64,000 nt of DNA from Morella rubra (Eukaryota; Streptophyta; Magnoliopsida; Fagales; Myricaceae): the NCBI GenBank assembly GCA_003952965.2, contig CM025850.1, positions 3,273,269 through 3,337,268 on the forward strand, given 5' to 3'. Position numbers and translations under genes: made by a program. Positions 25,810 through 38,471 of the stretch are shown here, in pieces. The notes below the pieces were generated by a model, which was given only the letters and a program-made list of their open reading frames with translations, was not told the origin of the DNA and did not search any database. How positions within the stretch are numbered: position 1 is the first letter of the stretch; each line of letters begins with the position of its first letter.

Positions 25810-27258
25810 TACTATGGATGGTCTTAATTATTAGCACTTCTACAAATGCCACTAATAAATCGGATGTAAGTCTTTAAAGTTAAAGTGTAGCTATTGTAGG
25901 GCATTGCACATGATAATAGTGAACACTCATCTGGAGTTAAAGTGCAGATTTGGCTAGAACTTCTCGAGATGCGAGCTAAACTATATCAGATTCAGCTTAT
26001 ACTCAGCTTGAATTGGCATATAATGACTGTCAGAGGATTCTTAAATGTGAAATCCATTGATCTATAACCATCAAACGTAAGCCAGCATTTGCTATGTCTG
26101 TATCTTTAATGTTTGGTAAGATCTATCGCAAGTTCAAATGTTGCTTCTTCCATAGAGAGCTTATCCTCCAGTTATGTACTTTCTCTGATAAGTCAACTTG
26201 GTCATTTAAGCTGTACTGATTTTTACTATTGTTTTCCATGACTATTCGGGTATTCTGCAGCATCTGATATGTTCATCATTCTATCTTTGTGTGGAGGTAA
26301 TGATTTCTTTAACTGTGAACTTTACTCTCTCTATTGTACTTGAAGAAGAGGAACTTAAAGAGTTGACACAACCCTGAACTTGTGATTAGAAACTGAAGCA
26401 TGGAAAAATTAGGGCTTGAAAGTGATGATTACATTTCTTTAGCTACCTTCTTTTCTATCCTTGCGGTGTTAAAATATCTTGCTAAACACCATATTTCCAT
26501 TTATGAGTGTTGAATCCAAATCCTAGTACAGAAAATCCTTGTCAATTTTTCCAGATGATCCATGAGATATGGCTCTATTCCTATTGCTGGTGGTTTAGAC
26601 AATAATAACATGCAAGTCATTGTTATAGAGAAAGTTACGAGCCAAACTATGATCAGATTCAGGCTTCTGACTCTGAATTGATTTGGCTTATGAAACAATG
26701 CAGAGCATATGACTGTTGGCAGAAGCTACAGTTGACCTTCATATTTTACGCAAAGTCAGAGCTTCTTAAGTTATTTCGGATTGAACAGTCCATTTGAATT
26801 ATTGGTTGCTTCAAATGAAGGTAGTACTGAGATTAGACTGCTTGATCTATGGATGCTTTTAGAGTGGGAGAAGAACCCCGTAAGCAAGCAAGCGTACAGC
26901 CCAAGAGATCAAAGAAACTTTGTCTATACCGACAACGGCTAAATGTGCATTATACTGGATTTTTGAGGTTCCTTGCGCCTTCCCCAACTTCTTGATTCTT
27001 TCTTCTATATTCAATTTAACATAAAAGCAACCTTTGGATGGATAAATCAGATCATATCGCAAGTTCAAATGTTGGTCCATAGAGAGCATAGGAAATTCTT
27101 TGGACAGCTCCGTTATTTCCAGTCTAATGTACTTTTTCTGTCCAACTGCATTTCTTTCCTGAGCAGCTTAGATTCTCTCCCTGATTTTTGACTTTGTAGA
27201 GGTTTCGAGATTTGCGAACCATTTTCTCATGACAGTTACTATATCATGGGAAGGGTCC
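25810..27258 (+). pseudogene. Compressed mosaic of SS4 intron 12 to 3' flank
   Basis: The sequence follows 21960-24130 in order but with many short pieces missing, while the retained pieces match almost exactly. Remnants of exon 13 (about 26258-26297), exon 14 (about 26554-26600) and exon 16 (about 26713-26800) are present but cut internally, so nothing can be translated. 26801-27020 is a clean piece of the 3' flank. 27026-27258 then returns to a cut-down version of late intron 12 (compare 22530-22790). This can be an assembly chimera or a real rearrangement. Confidence 0.8.
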
Positions 27259-28272
27259 GCAGCATCTGATATGTTCATCATCCCATCTATCTTTGAGCCA
27301 TGTGGACTCACACAGGTAATGTCTGCCCTCGTTCCTAAGCAAGATTTCTTTAACTGTGAACTTTACTCTCTCTATTGTACTTGAAGAAGAGGAACTTAAA
27401 GAGTTGACACAACCCTGAACTTGTGATTAGAAACTGAAGCATGGAAAAATTAGGGCTTGAAAGTGATGATTACATTTCTTTAGCTACCTTCTTTTCTATC
27501 CTTGCGGTGTTAAAATATCTTGCTAAACACCATATTTCCATTTATGAGTGTTGAATCCAAATCCTAGTACATTATAAACTTGTCTTCCCTGTCTTAAATC
27601 CCTATAAATTAACTTACCAAGAAAATCCTTGTCAATTTTTCCAGATGATAGCCATGAGATATGGCTCTATTCCTATTGCGAGAAAAACTGGTGGTTTAAA
27701 TGACAGGTGGGCTATTCATGCCTTCTATAACATCACAACATTGCAAGTCATTGTTATCTTGTCAGAAAACTCGCCTTCTGAATCATCTTATTGTTCTTCT
27801 GTAGTGTTTTTGATGTTGATGATGACACAATACCTCTCGAGTTTCGAAATGGGTTTGCATTTTCAACTGCTGATGAACAAGTAAGTCATTGACACGAGCA
27901 TATGTATCTGAGGCTTTAAGCTGATAAGTTGTTGATCCACTCTGTTTATGGCTTGGGTCATTGCCATGGGCCACTACAGAGCAGCATCATATGTTAAGAC
28001 TAATGTTGTTCTCCCCCTCCCTTCTCAATGGTTTTCCACTTTCCATAACAGTGTTCCCTTTTGTAGTTACTTCTAATGCATCATTATTTTGTCAGGGATT
28101 GAACAATTCTTTGGAACGAGCATTTAACCTCTATAGAAATGACCCTGAGAGTTGGCAGAAGCTTGTTCAGAAGGATATGACAGTTGATTTCAGTTGGGAG
28201 TCTTCAGCAGCACACTATGAGGAACTTTACGCAAAGTCCGTGGCCAGAGCAAGGGCCACAATTCGGGCTTAA
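27259..28272 (+). pseudogene. Second copy of SS4 exons 13 (part) to 16
   Basis: Exon 13 survives only from GCAGCATCTG onward (27259-27315). Exons 14 (27645-27706), 15 (27805-27880) and 16 (28096-28272) are complete, with intact splice sites and stop. Identity to the first copy is near 99%: exon 16 has one coding change that I see (GCT to TCT, Ala to Ser). The copy has no upstream exons and no promoter, so it cannot encode an SS4 enzyme. It could only be used if the main transcript read through into it. Near-identity points to a very recent duplication or to a second haplotype. Confidence 0.9.
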
Positions 28273-28910
28273 GTTATTTCGGATTATGCTAACAGTCCCC
28301 TTTGGCAGAATCAGGCTTGAGCTTGCCTCGTGGAACATTATTGGTTGCTTCAAATGAAGGTAGTACTGAGATTAGACTGCTTGATCTATGGATGCTTTTA
28401 GAGTGGGAGAAGAACCCCGTAAGCAAGCAAGCGTACAGCCCAAGAGATCAAAGAAACTTTGTCTATACCGACAACGGCTAAATGTGCATTATACTGGATT
28501 TTTGAGGTTCCTTGCGCCTTCCCCAACTTCTTGATTCTTTCTTCTATATTCAATTTAACATAAAAGCAACCCCACGTCACCCTCAATGTATATTAAATGC
28601 TCATTTTCTTTCAGTTAGACCTTTTCCCTATACCTGCTCTCACAGAAAACGAATGTGTCATTCCTTGTCCGCTTTCATTGTACAAGTATGACTACTGAAA
28701 CATAAATAATTTGAGGTACAGGCACTGGATGTTCGAGTAAATGTATTCTCACTTCCTCGTACAAATTTTAACTCGCTACTTTTCGGGCCTTATTTTCGAG
28801 TTTTGTATCACTATATTTGCATTATCTACTAGCTTTTTTGCTCAGAATGAGTGACCATTTGAGGTGCAGAGGGACAAACCCTTGATTTGGGTGTGAGCTG
28901 CATTGAGTCA
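28273..28910 (+). repeat. Second copy of SS4 3' flank
   Basis: Matches 23851-24480 with only small differences. It diverges after GTGAGCTGCATTGAGT. Confidence 0.85.
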
Positions 28911-28936
28911 AAGTTTAAGATTTTTTTTTTCTTCTT

Positions 28937-28938
<2 letters not shown>

Positions 28939-28969
<31 letters not shown>
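28939..28969. repeat. Poly-G tract (31 G)
   Basis: An uninterrupted run of 31 G follows a T-rich run. It lies about 30 bp beyond the end of the duplicated SS4 3' flank. Confidence 0.95.
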
Positions 28970-28970
<1 letters not shown>

Positions 28971-29990
28971 GGTGCTCTTTTTCTCGTCATACAGGGGAAG
29001 TGGTGGGTTGACCCTTCCTCCTTTCTGTTCTTGGAAGTTCCATTCGTACCGATGAAATGATACAACTTATTGGATAAGATGACAAGCTGTCAGGGAAAGG
29101 TCTAACTGGAGCCGTGCGCCCAAATATTCTGCTGGAAAAAATGGGAACCCTAGAAATGATAAACGCAAGGCATTCTTTTAATCATCTTGAATATTATTGC
29201 CTTTTTTATTCTCCTCATTTTCTCAAAATAAGTCACCGGCATTGCGTTTTACTTTGAAAATTTGCTGGCATTTTAAGAATTTTTTTTTAGAGATTTCAAT
29301 AACTTTTTCACGTATTCTCAAAATTAACTTTTTTCAATAATGTTAATACCTTTTTTACAAATTTCAAAAAAATCTAGACTGGCGTAACAAAAGAGAGTTC
29401 AACTCATCAAAACAGTGAAAAGATAAGCTTCAAATCTTAACTTCATTATACTTGACTAGCCTATTACATTGGAAAAAAAAACTTTTGTTAATATTTTTAT
29501 ATTACAGGATGAATACATTTTACACCATAATCTATTATTTGTGTTACATTATAGTATAAATATACTTTATACTATAATTTATTATTTTTATCATATTACA
29601 CCTATCAAGTATTGATGTTAAACACTTTACACCCTCTATTAAAATTTTTAATTAATTGGATGAAAAACAATTTTTTTGTGTGTAAAATGACAATTTTGTC
29701 TCCATAATTTTTTTAGCCATGACAATTTGCGAGGGTAAAATCATAATTTTTTAGACAAAAAAAAAATTTTCATCCAAATTGATGGAAAATTTTAATGCAA
29801 AGCCTCTAAATCAATAGTTGGTAGATACAATGTGACAAAAATAATAGTTTAGAGTACAAAGTTTAATTTACCGTTATATTATTAACTGTGTCGCTGGAAA
29901 TGACCCCTTCGTTGAAATGGTAATTTTTTCAGTTCTCGTACTTCTTTAAACCTTATGAAACCTTACTGCATTATAAAGGATACACCAATT
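28970..29990. other. Intergenic between the convergent SS4 and LHCB1 genes
   Basis: AT-rich and without genes. It contains a MITE-like inverted repeat at about 29505-29880, listed separately. Confidence 0.5.
29505..29880. repeat. MITE-like imperfect inverted repeat
   Basis: The left arm (…CCCTCTATTAAAATTTTTAA…GGATGAAAA…) and the reverse complement of the right arm (…GCATTAAAATTTTCCATC…GGATGAAAA…) align over more than 100 bp. The whole could fold on itself. A related fragment, AATGTGACAAAAATAA… plus GCAAAGTGTTAA, occurs at about 57430-57510, so this is a family. Exact ends and target duplication are not resolved. Confidence 0.45.
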
Positions 29991-30180
29991 TGCCAAGTTC
30001 ATGCAGAGTCAAGGAAATATGGAAAAAGTAACGACTTGCTTGACACAATTACTGTCAAGAGCAAAGTTAGGCGCTCTCTTTGAAGAAAAAATTCACATCA
30101 GGCTCTCCATTACTTCCGGAAATAATTTACATAACCAATATCAAGTTACAAAAGGAAGATTTCAACATTTTTTTCGAAGC

Positions 30181-30975
30181 TCACTTTCCGGGGACAAAGT
30201 TAGTGGCATATGCCCAGGCGTTGTTGTTCACGGGGTCTGCTAGGTGGTCGGCCAGGTTCTCCAAAGGTCCCTTTCCGGTCACAATGGCCTGCACATAGAA
30301 TCCGAACATGGAGAACATGGCCAATCGGCCGTTTTTGATCTCCTTCACCTTGAGCTCAGCAAAAGCCTCCGGGTCATCAGCAAGGCCCAATGGGTCGAAG
30401 CTTCCACCTGGGTAAAGTGGGTCAGTCACCTCGCCCAGTGGGCCACCAGCAATACGGTAACCCTCAACAGCACCCATCAAGATAACCTGTGTGGCCCAGA
30501 TGGCGAGAATGCTCTGCGCGTGGACCAGGCTTGGGTTGCCCAAGTAGTCAAGCCCGCCCTCGCTGAAGATTTGGGCACCAGCCTTGAACCAAACGGCCTC
30601 ACCGAATTTGACACCGTTGCGAGCCAAGAGCTCGGGGAAGACGCACCCGAGGGCTCCGAGCATGGCCCATCTAGCGTGGATGACCTCGAGCTCACGGTTC
30701 TTGGCAAAGGTTTCTGGGTCAGCGGAGAGCCCAGCGGTATCCCAGCCGTAGTCACCGGGGAATTCACCAGTGAGGTAGGATGGAGGCTCGCCGGAGAATG
30801 GTCCCAAGTACTTGACACGGTCTGGGCCGTACCATGGGCTGCCGGAGGAAACCTGCTTGGAGGCGGCTCTCCTCATGCTGACACGTCCAACTCCTAGCTC
30901 GGGGGTGGAGGGGGAGAGTTTGACGGCCCTGCCAGCGAATGATGGGGAGGAGAGGGCCATGGTTGAGGCAGCCAT
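30181..30975 (-). CDS. LHCB1: Chlorophyll a/b-binding protein of LHCII type I (LHCB1), intact copy 1
   Basis: A light-harvesting antenna protein of photosystem II that binds chlorophylls and carotenoids in the thylakoid membrane. One intronless reading frame of 264 aa, the normal length. The start [15 protein letters not shown] is the classic LHCB1 transit peptide, and the mature part begins near [16 protein letters not shown]. Three membrane helices are visible: [22 protein letters not shown] (helix B, with the Glu/Arg pair), [20 protein letters not shown] (helix C) and [19 protein letters not shown] (helix A). The C-terminus is [13 protein letters not shown] longer upstream in-frame extension (to 31080) is ignored because it runs through the promoter and does not look like a transit peptide. 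Two damaged copies follow to the right. Confidence 0.97.
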   Translation of the reverse strand: MAASTMALSSPSFAGRAVKLSPSTPELGVGRVSMRRAASKQVSSGSPWYGPDRVKYLGPFSGEPPSYLTGEFPGDYGWDTAGLSADPETFAKNRELEVIHARWAMLGALGCVFPELLARNGVKFGEAVWFKAGAQIFSEGGLDYLGNPSLVHAQSILAIWATQVILMGAVEGYRIAGGPLGEVTDPLYPGGSFDPLGLADDPEAFAELKVKEIKNGRLAMFSMFGFYVQAIVTGKGPLENLADHLADPVNNNAWAYATNFVPGK

Positions 30976-31049
30976 TGTTGAGTTAGAGAGTTTGGTTCCT
31001 GAGCTCTTGGTAGAGGTGGTTGCGGTGAATTGGTCTTGTGGAACGTGTA

Positions 31050-31130
31050 CATGATATAGTAGGATATTTGGGAGCCACACCTATTAATCTTATCTGATAA
31101 GAACATCAAAATCTTGAACTCCATTGGGAG
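31050..31130 (-). promoter_or_regulatory. LHCB1 copy 1 promoter elements (CCAAT, GATA pair, TATA-like)
   Basis: In minus-strand order there is CCAAT (complement of 31122-31127), then the inverted pair CTTATCTGATAAG at 31089-31101 (two GATA/I-box motifs), then a TATA-like ACTATATCAT at 31051-31060. CCAAT followed by GATA motifs and TATA is the arrangement known from light-regulated LHCB1 promoters. Light control is inferred from that. Confidence 0.6.
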
Positions 31131-33817
31131 TTGAAGATTTTGTTTGCCTTCTCTTTATCCACATGGCAATCTCTAATCCACAAAGTCCCAGATTCCCATT
31201 CGACAGGATCTACCCAATAGGCGTGTAACACGTGCAGCGTTCAGATTACACTTGTCCAGTTTTTGAATCTTCGTTGTTTCTTTTCGAGTAATCCGAAAAA
31301 AGAAGCAGCAACTTATAACAAATATCTGAAGCTGTAACATCTGACCTGTGTAGTTTTTGGATGTTTTTTCTTTTGGGACCGATATAAACTGTGATTTTGT
31401 GCTTTGATAGTTGGGTTGAAAGATGCATATTGTAAGTGATATCGACTGGCTTCATTTGTTTCACATCCACGGACTATTTGTCAAAGACGAAACTTCTTGG
31501 AAGAAATGTGGATTAAGGAGATTTTTTTCTGAAGGATGTGATGGCCATTCATATCAAGGGCATCTCTCAGCAGCCTAAGCGGTTGCTTAATGCTTAATTA
31601 GGACAACTTTCTAGTTTAGTTAATATTTAATTAGGCTCCCAATTTATATTAAATATTTTAATTTAATAAAAGAAAAAATAAATCTCAAAATTTCATTTAC
31701 CGTATAGTTTTATTTTAAGTTTATGTTTGCTTTTATTGTAGTTATCATTTTTCTGTTTAGGATAATTTTGAAATATCTAATATGTTTAATAAAAAATACG
31801 AATTTGTATGTATAAAAAACTATAAAAATGAAAAAATTAATTCAATCTCAAAAAAGAAACTTTTAATATAAAACTGTAATAAATAATTTTACATCTTAAA
31901 AAAGATAGAAAAATAATTTTTAACTATAATTTATTATATGTTAATATAATAGTTTATAATTTATTTAAAAAAACCTGTTTTTTATGAAAATTTCTGTGGC
32001 TGGAAATGGCTGGAGTTCATGGGATGGAAAGGTCGCCAGCCTTCGGAGGTTTGTGTATCCTGGGACCTGGACTGGAATCTTTCACATCCACTTAAAAAAA
32101 GGAAAATGATTAATTCTAGTGGCTGGTGTGATTTTGGGAGCAAAATATCTTCCTAAGAAGAGCGGAGCAGCATGCCCCGCAGTATAAGAAACCTCGCCCA
32201 TGAAGTTAATTGGTCAAATATTCTTACTAATCCTCCTTTTGGTTCCTCTTAACATTAAGAAAAAATAGACGAAGTATTTGTCATCCTAATACACTTTAAT
32301 TGATAGTTAAGAATTATGCGACTTTTGCTATTAGTTTCTCATCGTACAGTTTGTGTAATGTCAAAACTTTAAAACTCCACATCGATATTTTTTTTTAAGG
32401 GTGGGCAAAAATTCTATTAAGAGTCAGAATTTCTAGTTTCAGATATCTCGCATATACCAAAATTGGAACCGGAAGTTATTTTTGACAATTATCAGAATAA
32501 AAAATGGAATGACCGAAATTTCCAAAAAAACTCACATGTTGAACCGGAATTTTCGGTTTCAATTGTAAAAATTTCGATTCCATTTCGTAAAGTACCGAAA
32601 TGGAACCAGAACAAATAAATTGCATTCCAAAATGGACATTCCGATTCTATCCGTTCCGATACCCACCATTAAATTTTTCGTTAGTGAATATTAAAGAATA
32701 TAATTCAAATAATATAATCTACCTCTTTCTAATAGCTTAAATTTTTAGTATAAGTGGGAGGTTTATATGGTATCAAAGCCAAGTTATGAGTTTGAGACCT
32801 AAATTCGCCCACTTTCATGTAAAGGGAAGTGTTAAATAATATAATTCAAATTATATAATCTACCTCTTTTTAAGAGTTTAAGTTATTGATGTTGGGACAA
32901 TTTATTATTCATCCGCAAAATTAAATAATAACTCATAAAAAGAAGAAAATAAATCAAGTACCAAAAGAGCAACATAAGAGAACAACTCCCAGATAAATCT
33001 AGTATAATATAATAGAGATTACAACACTTAAATTTATGACCAAAACTTAAGTTCAAGCAAACTGAAAATCAACCAAATCAACTCTCTGAAAAAAAATACA
33101 ATCTCATTAAAAATCCTAGAATTTGACGAGACTCACAGTGCATTGAGATCCCTAATTTGAATATCACAACTTCCCATTGATAAAGCACCCAGATATATAA
33201 CCTTCTCAGAGACAACTCAAATTTGCTATTATGTGAAAACCGCACTTGAAGATCGAAAAAAAAAATTCCTAAAATGCTCATATTTTCTTTTTCTTTTTTA
33301 CTCTCTTTCGTGAGCCACCACCCTTTTTTTTTTTTTTTTCCTTCTTTGGTTGAGTTATGCAGCTAAAATCAAACCAAAGTCCCACTTAGGTGGGCTAAAC
33401 TCACATAACACTTAAGATAAGTGGTAGATTCACAATAAAATTATTACAGTGGATAGATGAAATGACTAATTTGTTACATGTTGGTCAACTCATAGACTTT
33501 CTTGTCAAAATTGAAACCATACGAGCTAATTTTTCGTAAGTCAAAACTATTAGAACTTGTAGTCCTGCAACCAAGCTAAAACTTAAAATATGCTCTGCTT
33601 CGAGTCAAATAAGATCATAGAGAGAGACGTTTTTAAATTTAATTGCTTTTAAATCCTCGATTCAATTTGTTACCCAAGTTCCATTATGCAGCAGTTTAGG
33701 CTTTTCTCTTCAATGAGAATTGAGAAAGAAAATTAAAGGTTCTTCCTCCAGCTAGTACATTGGATAGCAATAGCCAGGATGAAAATAAAGAAACAATTCT
33801 GTTGAATTGCTTTCCGG
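31131..33817. other. Intergenic between LHCB1 copies 1 and 2
   Basis: AT-rich, no gene. The part from about 32000 to 33800 is repeated in shortened form at 35060-36130. A segment at about 32398-32662 has GGTGGG…CCCACC-like ends and accession-type 'AATTGGAACCGGAA' sequence that looks transposon-derived, but no matching target duplication is seen. Confidence 0.5.
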
Positions 33818-34126
33818 GTGGATCTATATCGAGGGTATGTTTGCCAATTTGGTGAAATCGTACTTTCCACTTCTCTTACTTCTTTGAACCTCATGAGACC
33901 TTACTGTCTTTATAAAGGACACAACAATGGTCTAAGTTCATGCATAGTCAAAGCAATATGGGAAAAAGTAACGACTTGCTCGACACTGTTACTTTTTAAT
34001 TAAGAGGAAAGTTGGGTGCTTTCTTTAAAGAAAAAATTAACATCAGGCTCTCCGTTACTTTCGGAAGTAATTTACATAACCAATATAAAGTTACAAAGGG
34101 AAGATTTCAACGTTTTTTTTCGAAGC
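33818..34126 (-). repeat. LHCB1 3' flank, copy 2
   Basis: Matches 29890-30180 (copy 1) and 36170-36468 (copy 3), including GAAAAAGTAACGACTTGCT and the region just after the stop codon. Confidence 0.75.
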
Positions 34127-35059
<933 letters not shown>

Positions 35060-35060
<1 letters not shown>

Positions 35061-36130
35061 TGGAGTTCATCGCCAGCCTTCGTATCCTGTCTGGACTTTC
35101 GGGGAATTCTTCCTACCAGCATGAGGAAACCTCGGAAGTTAATGGGGGCTATTTGTCGCGACTTTTGGATAAGTGGTCAAAACCTCCAAGTACTTGAGTC
35201 AGAATTTCTGGAATCTGGATCCCTGCCAGAATTGTGAAAATTTCGATTCCATTTCGTAACCGAAATGGAACCGAACAAATTTGCATTCCAGAATGGACAT
35301 GGTTCTGTTAGTGAATCAAATAATATAATCTACCTCTTTCTAATAGTGACAAAGCTAAGTTATGAGTTTGAGACCTAAATTCTTTCCAAATTATATAATC
35401 TACCTCTTTTTAAGAGTTTAAGTTATTGGTGTTGGGACAATTTCGCAAAATTAAATAATAACTCCTAAAGAGAAGAAAATAAATCAAGCACCAAAAGAGC
35501 AACATAAGAGAGGTATAATATAATAGAGGACCAAAACTTAAGTTCAAGCAAATTCAACCAAATCAACTCTCTGGAATTTGACGAGACTCACAGTGCATTG
35601 AGATCCCTAATTTGCACAACTTCCCATTGATAAAACACCCAATATATAACCTTCTCATAGACAACTCAAATTTGCTATTGTGTGAAAACCGACTTGAAGA
35701 TCAAAAAAAAAATTCCTAAAATGCTCATGGTTGAGTTATGCAGCTAAAATCATCCCACTTAGGTGCGCTAAACACATAACACTTGAGATAAGTGGTAGAT
35801 TTACAATAAAATTATTACAGTGATAGATGAAATGACTAATTTGTTACATGTTGGTCAACTCCTTTCTTGTCAAAATTGAAACCATACGAGCTAATTTTTC
35901 GTAAGTCAAAACTATTAGAACTTGTAGTCCTGCAACCAAGCTAAAACTTAAAATATGCTCTGCTTCGAGTCAAATAAGATCATAGAGAGAGACGTTTTTA
36001 AATTTAATTGCTTTTAAATCCTCGATTCAATTTGTTACCCAAGTTCCATTATGCAGCAGTTTAGGCTTTTCTCTTCAATGAGAATTGAGAAAGAAAATTA
36101 AGGTTCTTCCTCCAGCTAGTACATTGGATA
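35060..36130. repeat. Compressed mosaic of the LHCB1 intergenic region
   Basis: It follows 32005-33800 in order but has lost about 700 bp through many short deletions. The retained blocks match nearly exactly, for example around GAGTTTAAGTTATTG and ACTCACAGTGCATTGAGATC. Confidence 0.85.
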
Positions 36131-36468
36131 GCAATAGCAAGGATGAAAATAAAGAAACAATCTGTTGAATTGCTTTCCGGTGGATCTATATCGAGGGCAT
36201 GTTTGCCAATTTGGTGAAATCGTACTTTCACTTCTCTTACTTCTTCGAACCTCTTGAGACCTTACTGTCAATAAAGCAACAATGGTCTAAGTTCATGCAT
36301 AGTCAAAGCAACATGGGAAAAAGTAACGACTTGCTTGACACTGTTACAAGAGGAAAGTTGGTGCTTCTTTAAAGAAAAAATTCACATCAGGCTCTCCGTT
36401 TTTCGGAAGTAATTTACATAACCAATATAAAGTTACAAAGGGAAGATTTCAACGTTTTTTTTTGAAGC

Positions 36469-37261
<793 letters not shown>

Positions 37262-37340
37262 GCTGAGTTAGAGAATTTGGCTCCTGAGCTCTTCGTACGT
37301 AGAGATGGTTGCGGTGAATCGATCGGTCTTGTGGAATGTG

Positions 37341-37415
37341 CATATATAGTGTGATATTTGGGAGCTGGGCTTCTTATCTGAGAATATCAACATCTTAATT
37401 CTTAAACTCCATTGG
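37341..37415 (-). promoter_or_regulatory. LHCB1 copy 3 promoter elements
   Basis: Minus strand: CCAAT (complement of 37409-37415 CCATTGG), one GATA motif (complement of CTTATC at 37373-37378) and a good TATA box ACTATATATG (37341-37350). Same layout as copy 1, but with only one GATA motif. Confidence 0.55.
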
Positions 37416-37499
37416 GAGTTGATGATTTTTTTTCTCTTTTCTTTATCCATATGGCAATCTCCAATCCACCAGGTCCCAGATCCCAGATCCCATTCCACG

Positions 37500-38460
37500 G
37501 GTTCTACCCAATATATGTGTAACTGTAGCTTTCGGATTACACTTTTTTATTTTATTTTATTTCATATCCACTTCTTCAAAAGAAAAATGGTGAATTCTAG
37601 TGACATGTGTAACTTTGGGAGTAAAATATCTTCCGAAGAAGAGCTAAGCAGTATAATTAAAGACTAAATTAAGACTCGATCGTCCATGAAGTTAATATGT
37701 CAAATATTCTTACTAATCCTCCTTATTGGTTCATGATCGATCTTAACATTAAAAATAGATGAAGTACTTCAAAGCACTTGACACGGTGCCTGAAGTAAAA
37801 AGGAGTAGTCAATCATATTGTCTTTTGGAGTTTCTTAGATTTTTTCGACCGACTTAATTATCTCGTGTAAGCAATATGAGTGGTAAATGATTCATTTAGT
37901 GCCTTTTGAAGTTCAAAGCAAATTTAGCAATGGATGAACATCGGAGCAACGTACTTCCAGCGCGTTTGGAAAGAACTTAATTCACTGGGAATATTTCAAC
38001 AAATGGTTAATTAGGGACATCACTAGGAAGAAACACTCTTTATTTGCCTTAAAAAAAATAGAACCAGGAGAAATCAATTAATACTATATTATTCATTATG
38101 GGTTGTTGGTGTGCATTTTTTCTCTTACAGCAAGTTAAAGAAGGAAGGAATTTCGAGGAAACATGTCCTTAAACCACACTAGCTAACTACCAAGGGTACT
38201 GGTGGCTTAGTAGTGTGTGAGTTGTGGCTAAGACCCAAGGTTTGCTCTCGACGAAAGTTTGAATTACAGTAGTGTAATTATGGTCTAGTAGGTCTTCCTC
38301 TATATGAGTTGCAAGAAGAATTAGAATTTGTTGATTGGGCAAAAAGGAAAATAAATTAAGGCATGTGACTATATTATTTGTAAGACTTTGGGTCTTTATT
38401 ATTACACCTATAGGGTTCAACATATTCCAGCTTGGAACGTGGATCTCTAATCATTTTGGT
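37500..38460. other. Intergenic between LHCB1 copy 3 and TAR copy 1
   Basis: No gene. 37560-37760 resembles 32090-32290 upstream of copy 1, so the repeated LHCB1 unit extends that far. Confidence 0.5.
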
Positions 38461-38471
38461 GTAAAACGGTT

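Noticed and set aside
28829..29065. Minus-strand polyproline frame
   Set aside because: Created by the poly-G tract. No coding context.
30244..30897. 217-codon plus-strand frame antisense to LHCB1 (also at 34190-34843 and 36532-37059)
   Set aside because: It lies wholly opposite a strongly conserved, GC-biased gene. Long antisense frames are a by-product of that codon usage, and the protein resembles no family.
30181..31080. Longer 299-codon LHCB1 frame starting at 31080
   Set aside because: The extra N-terminus overlaps the TATA region and is not transit-peptide-like. MAASTMA at 30975 is the family start.
32398..32662. hAT-type MITE suggested by GGTGGG…CCCACC ends
   Set aside because: No matching 8-bp target duplication, and the ends agree over only six or seven bases.
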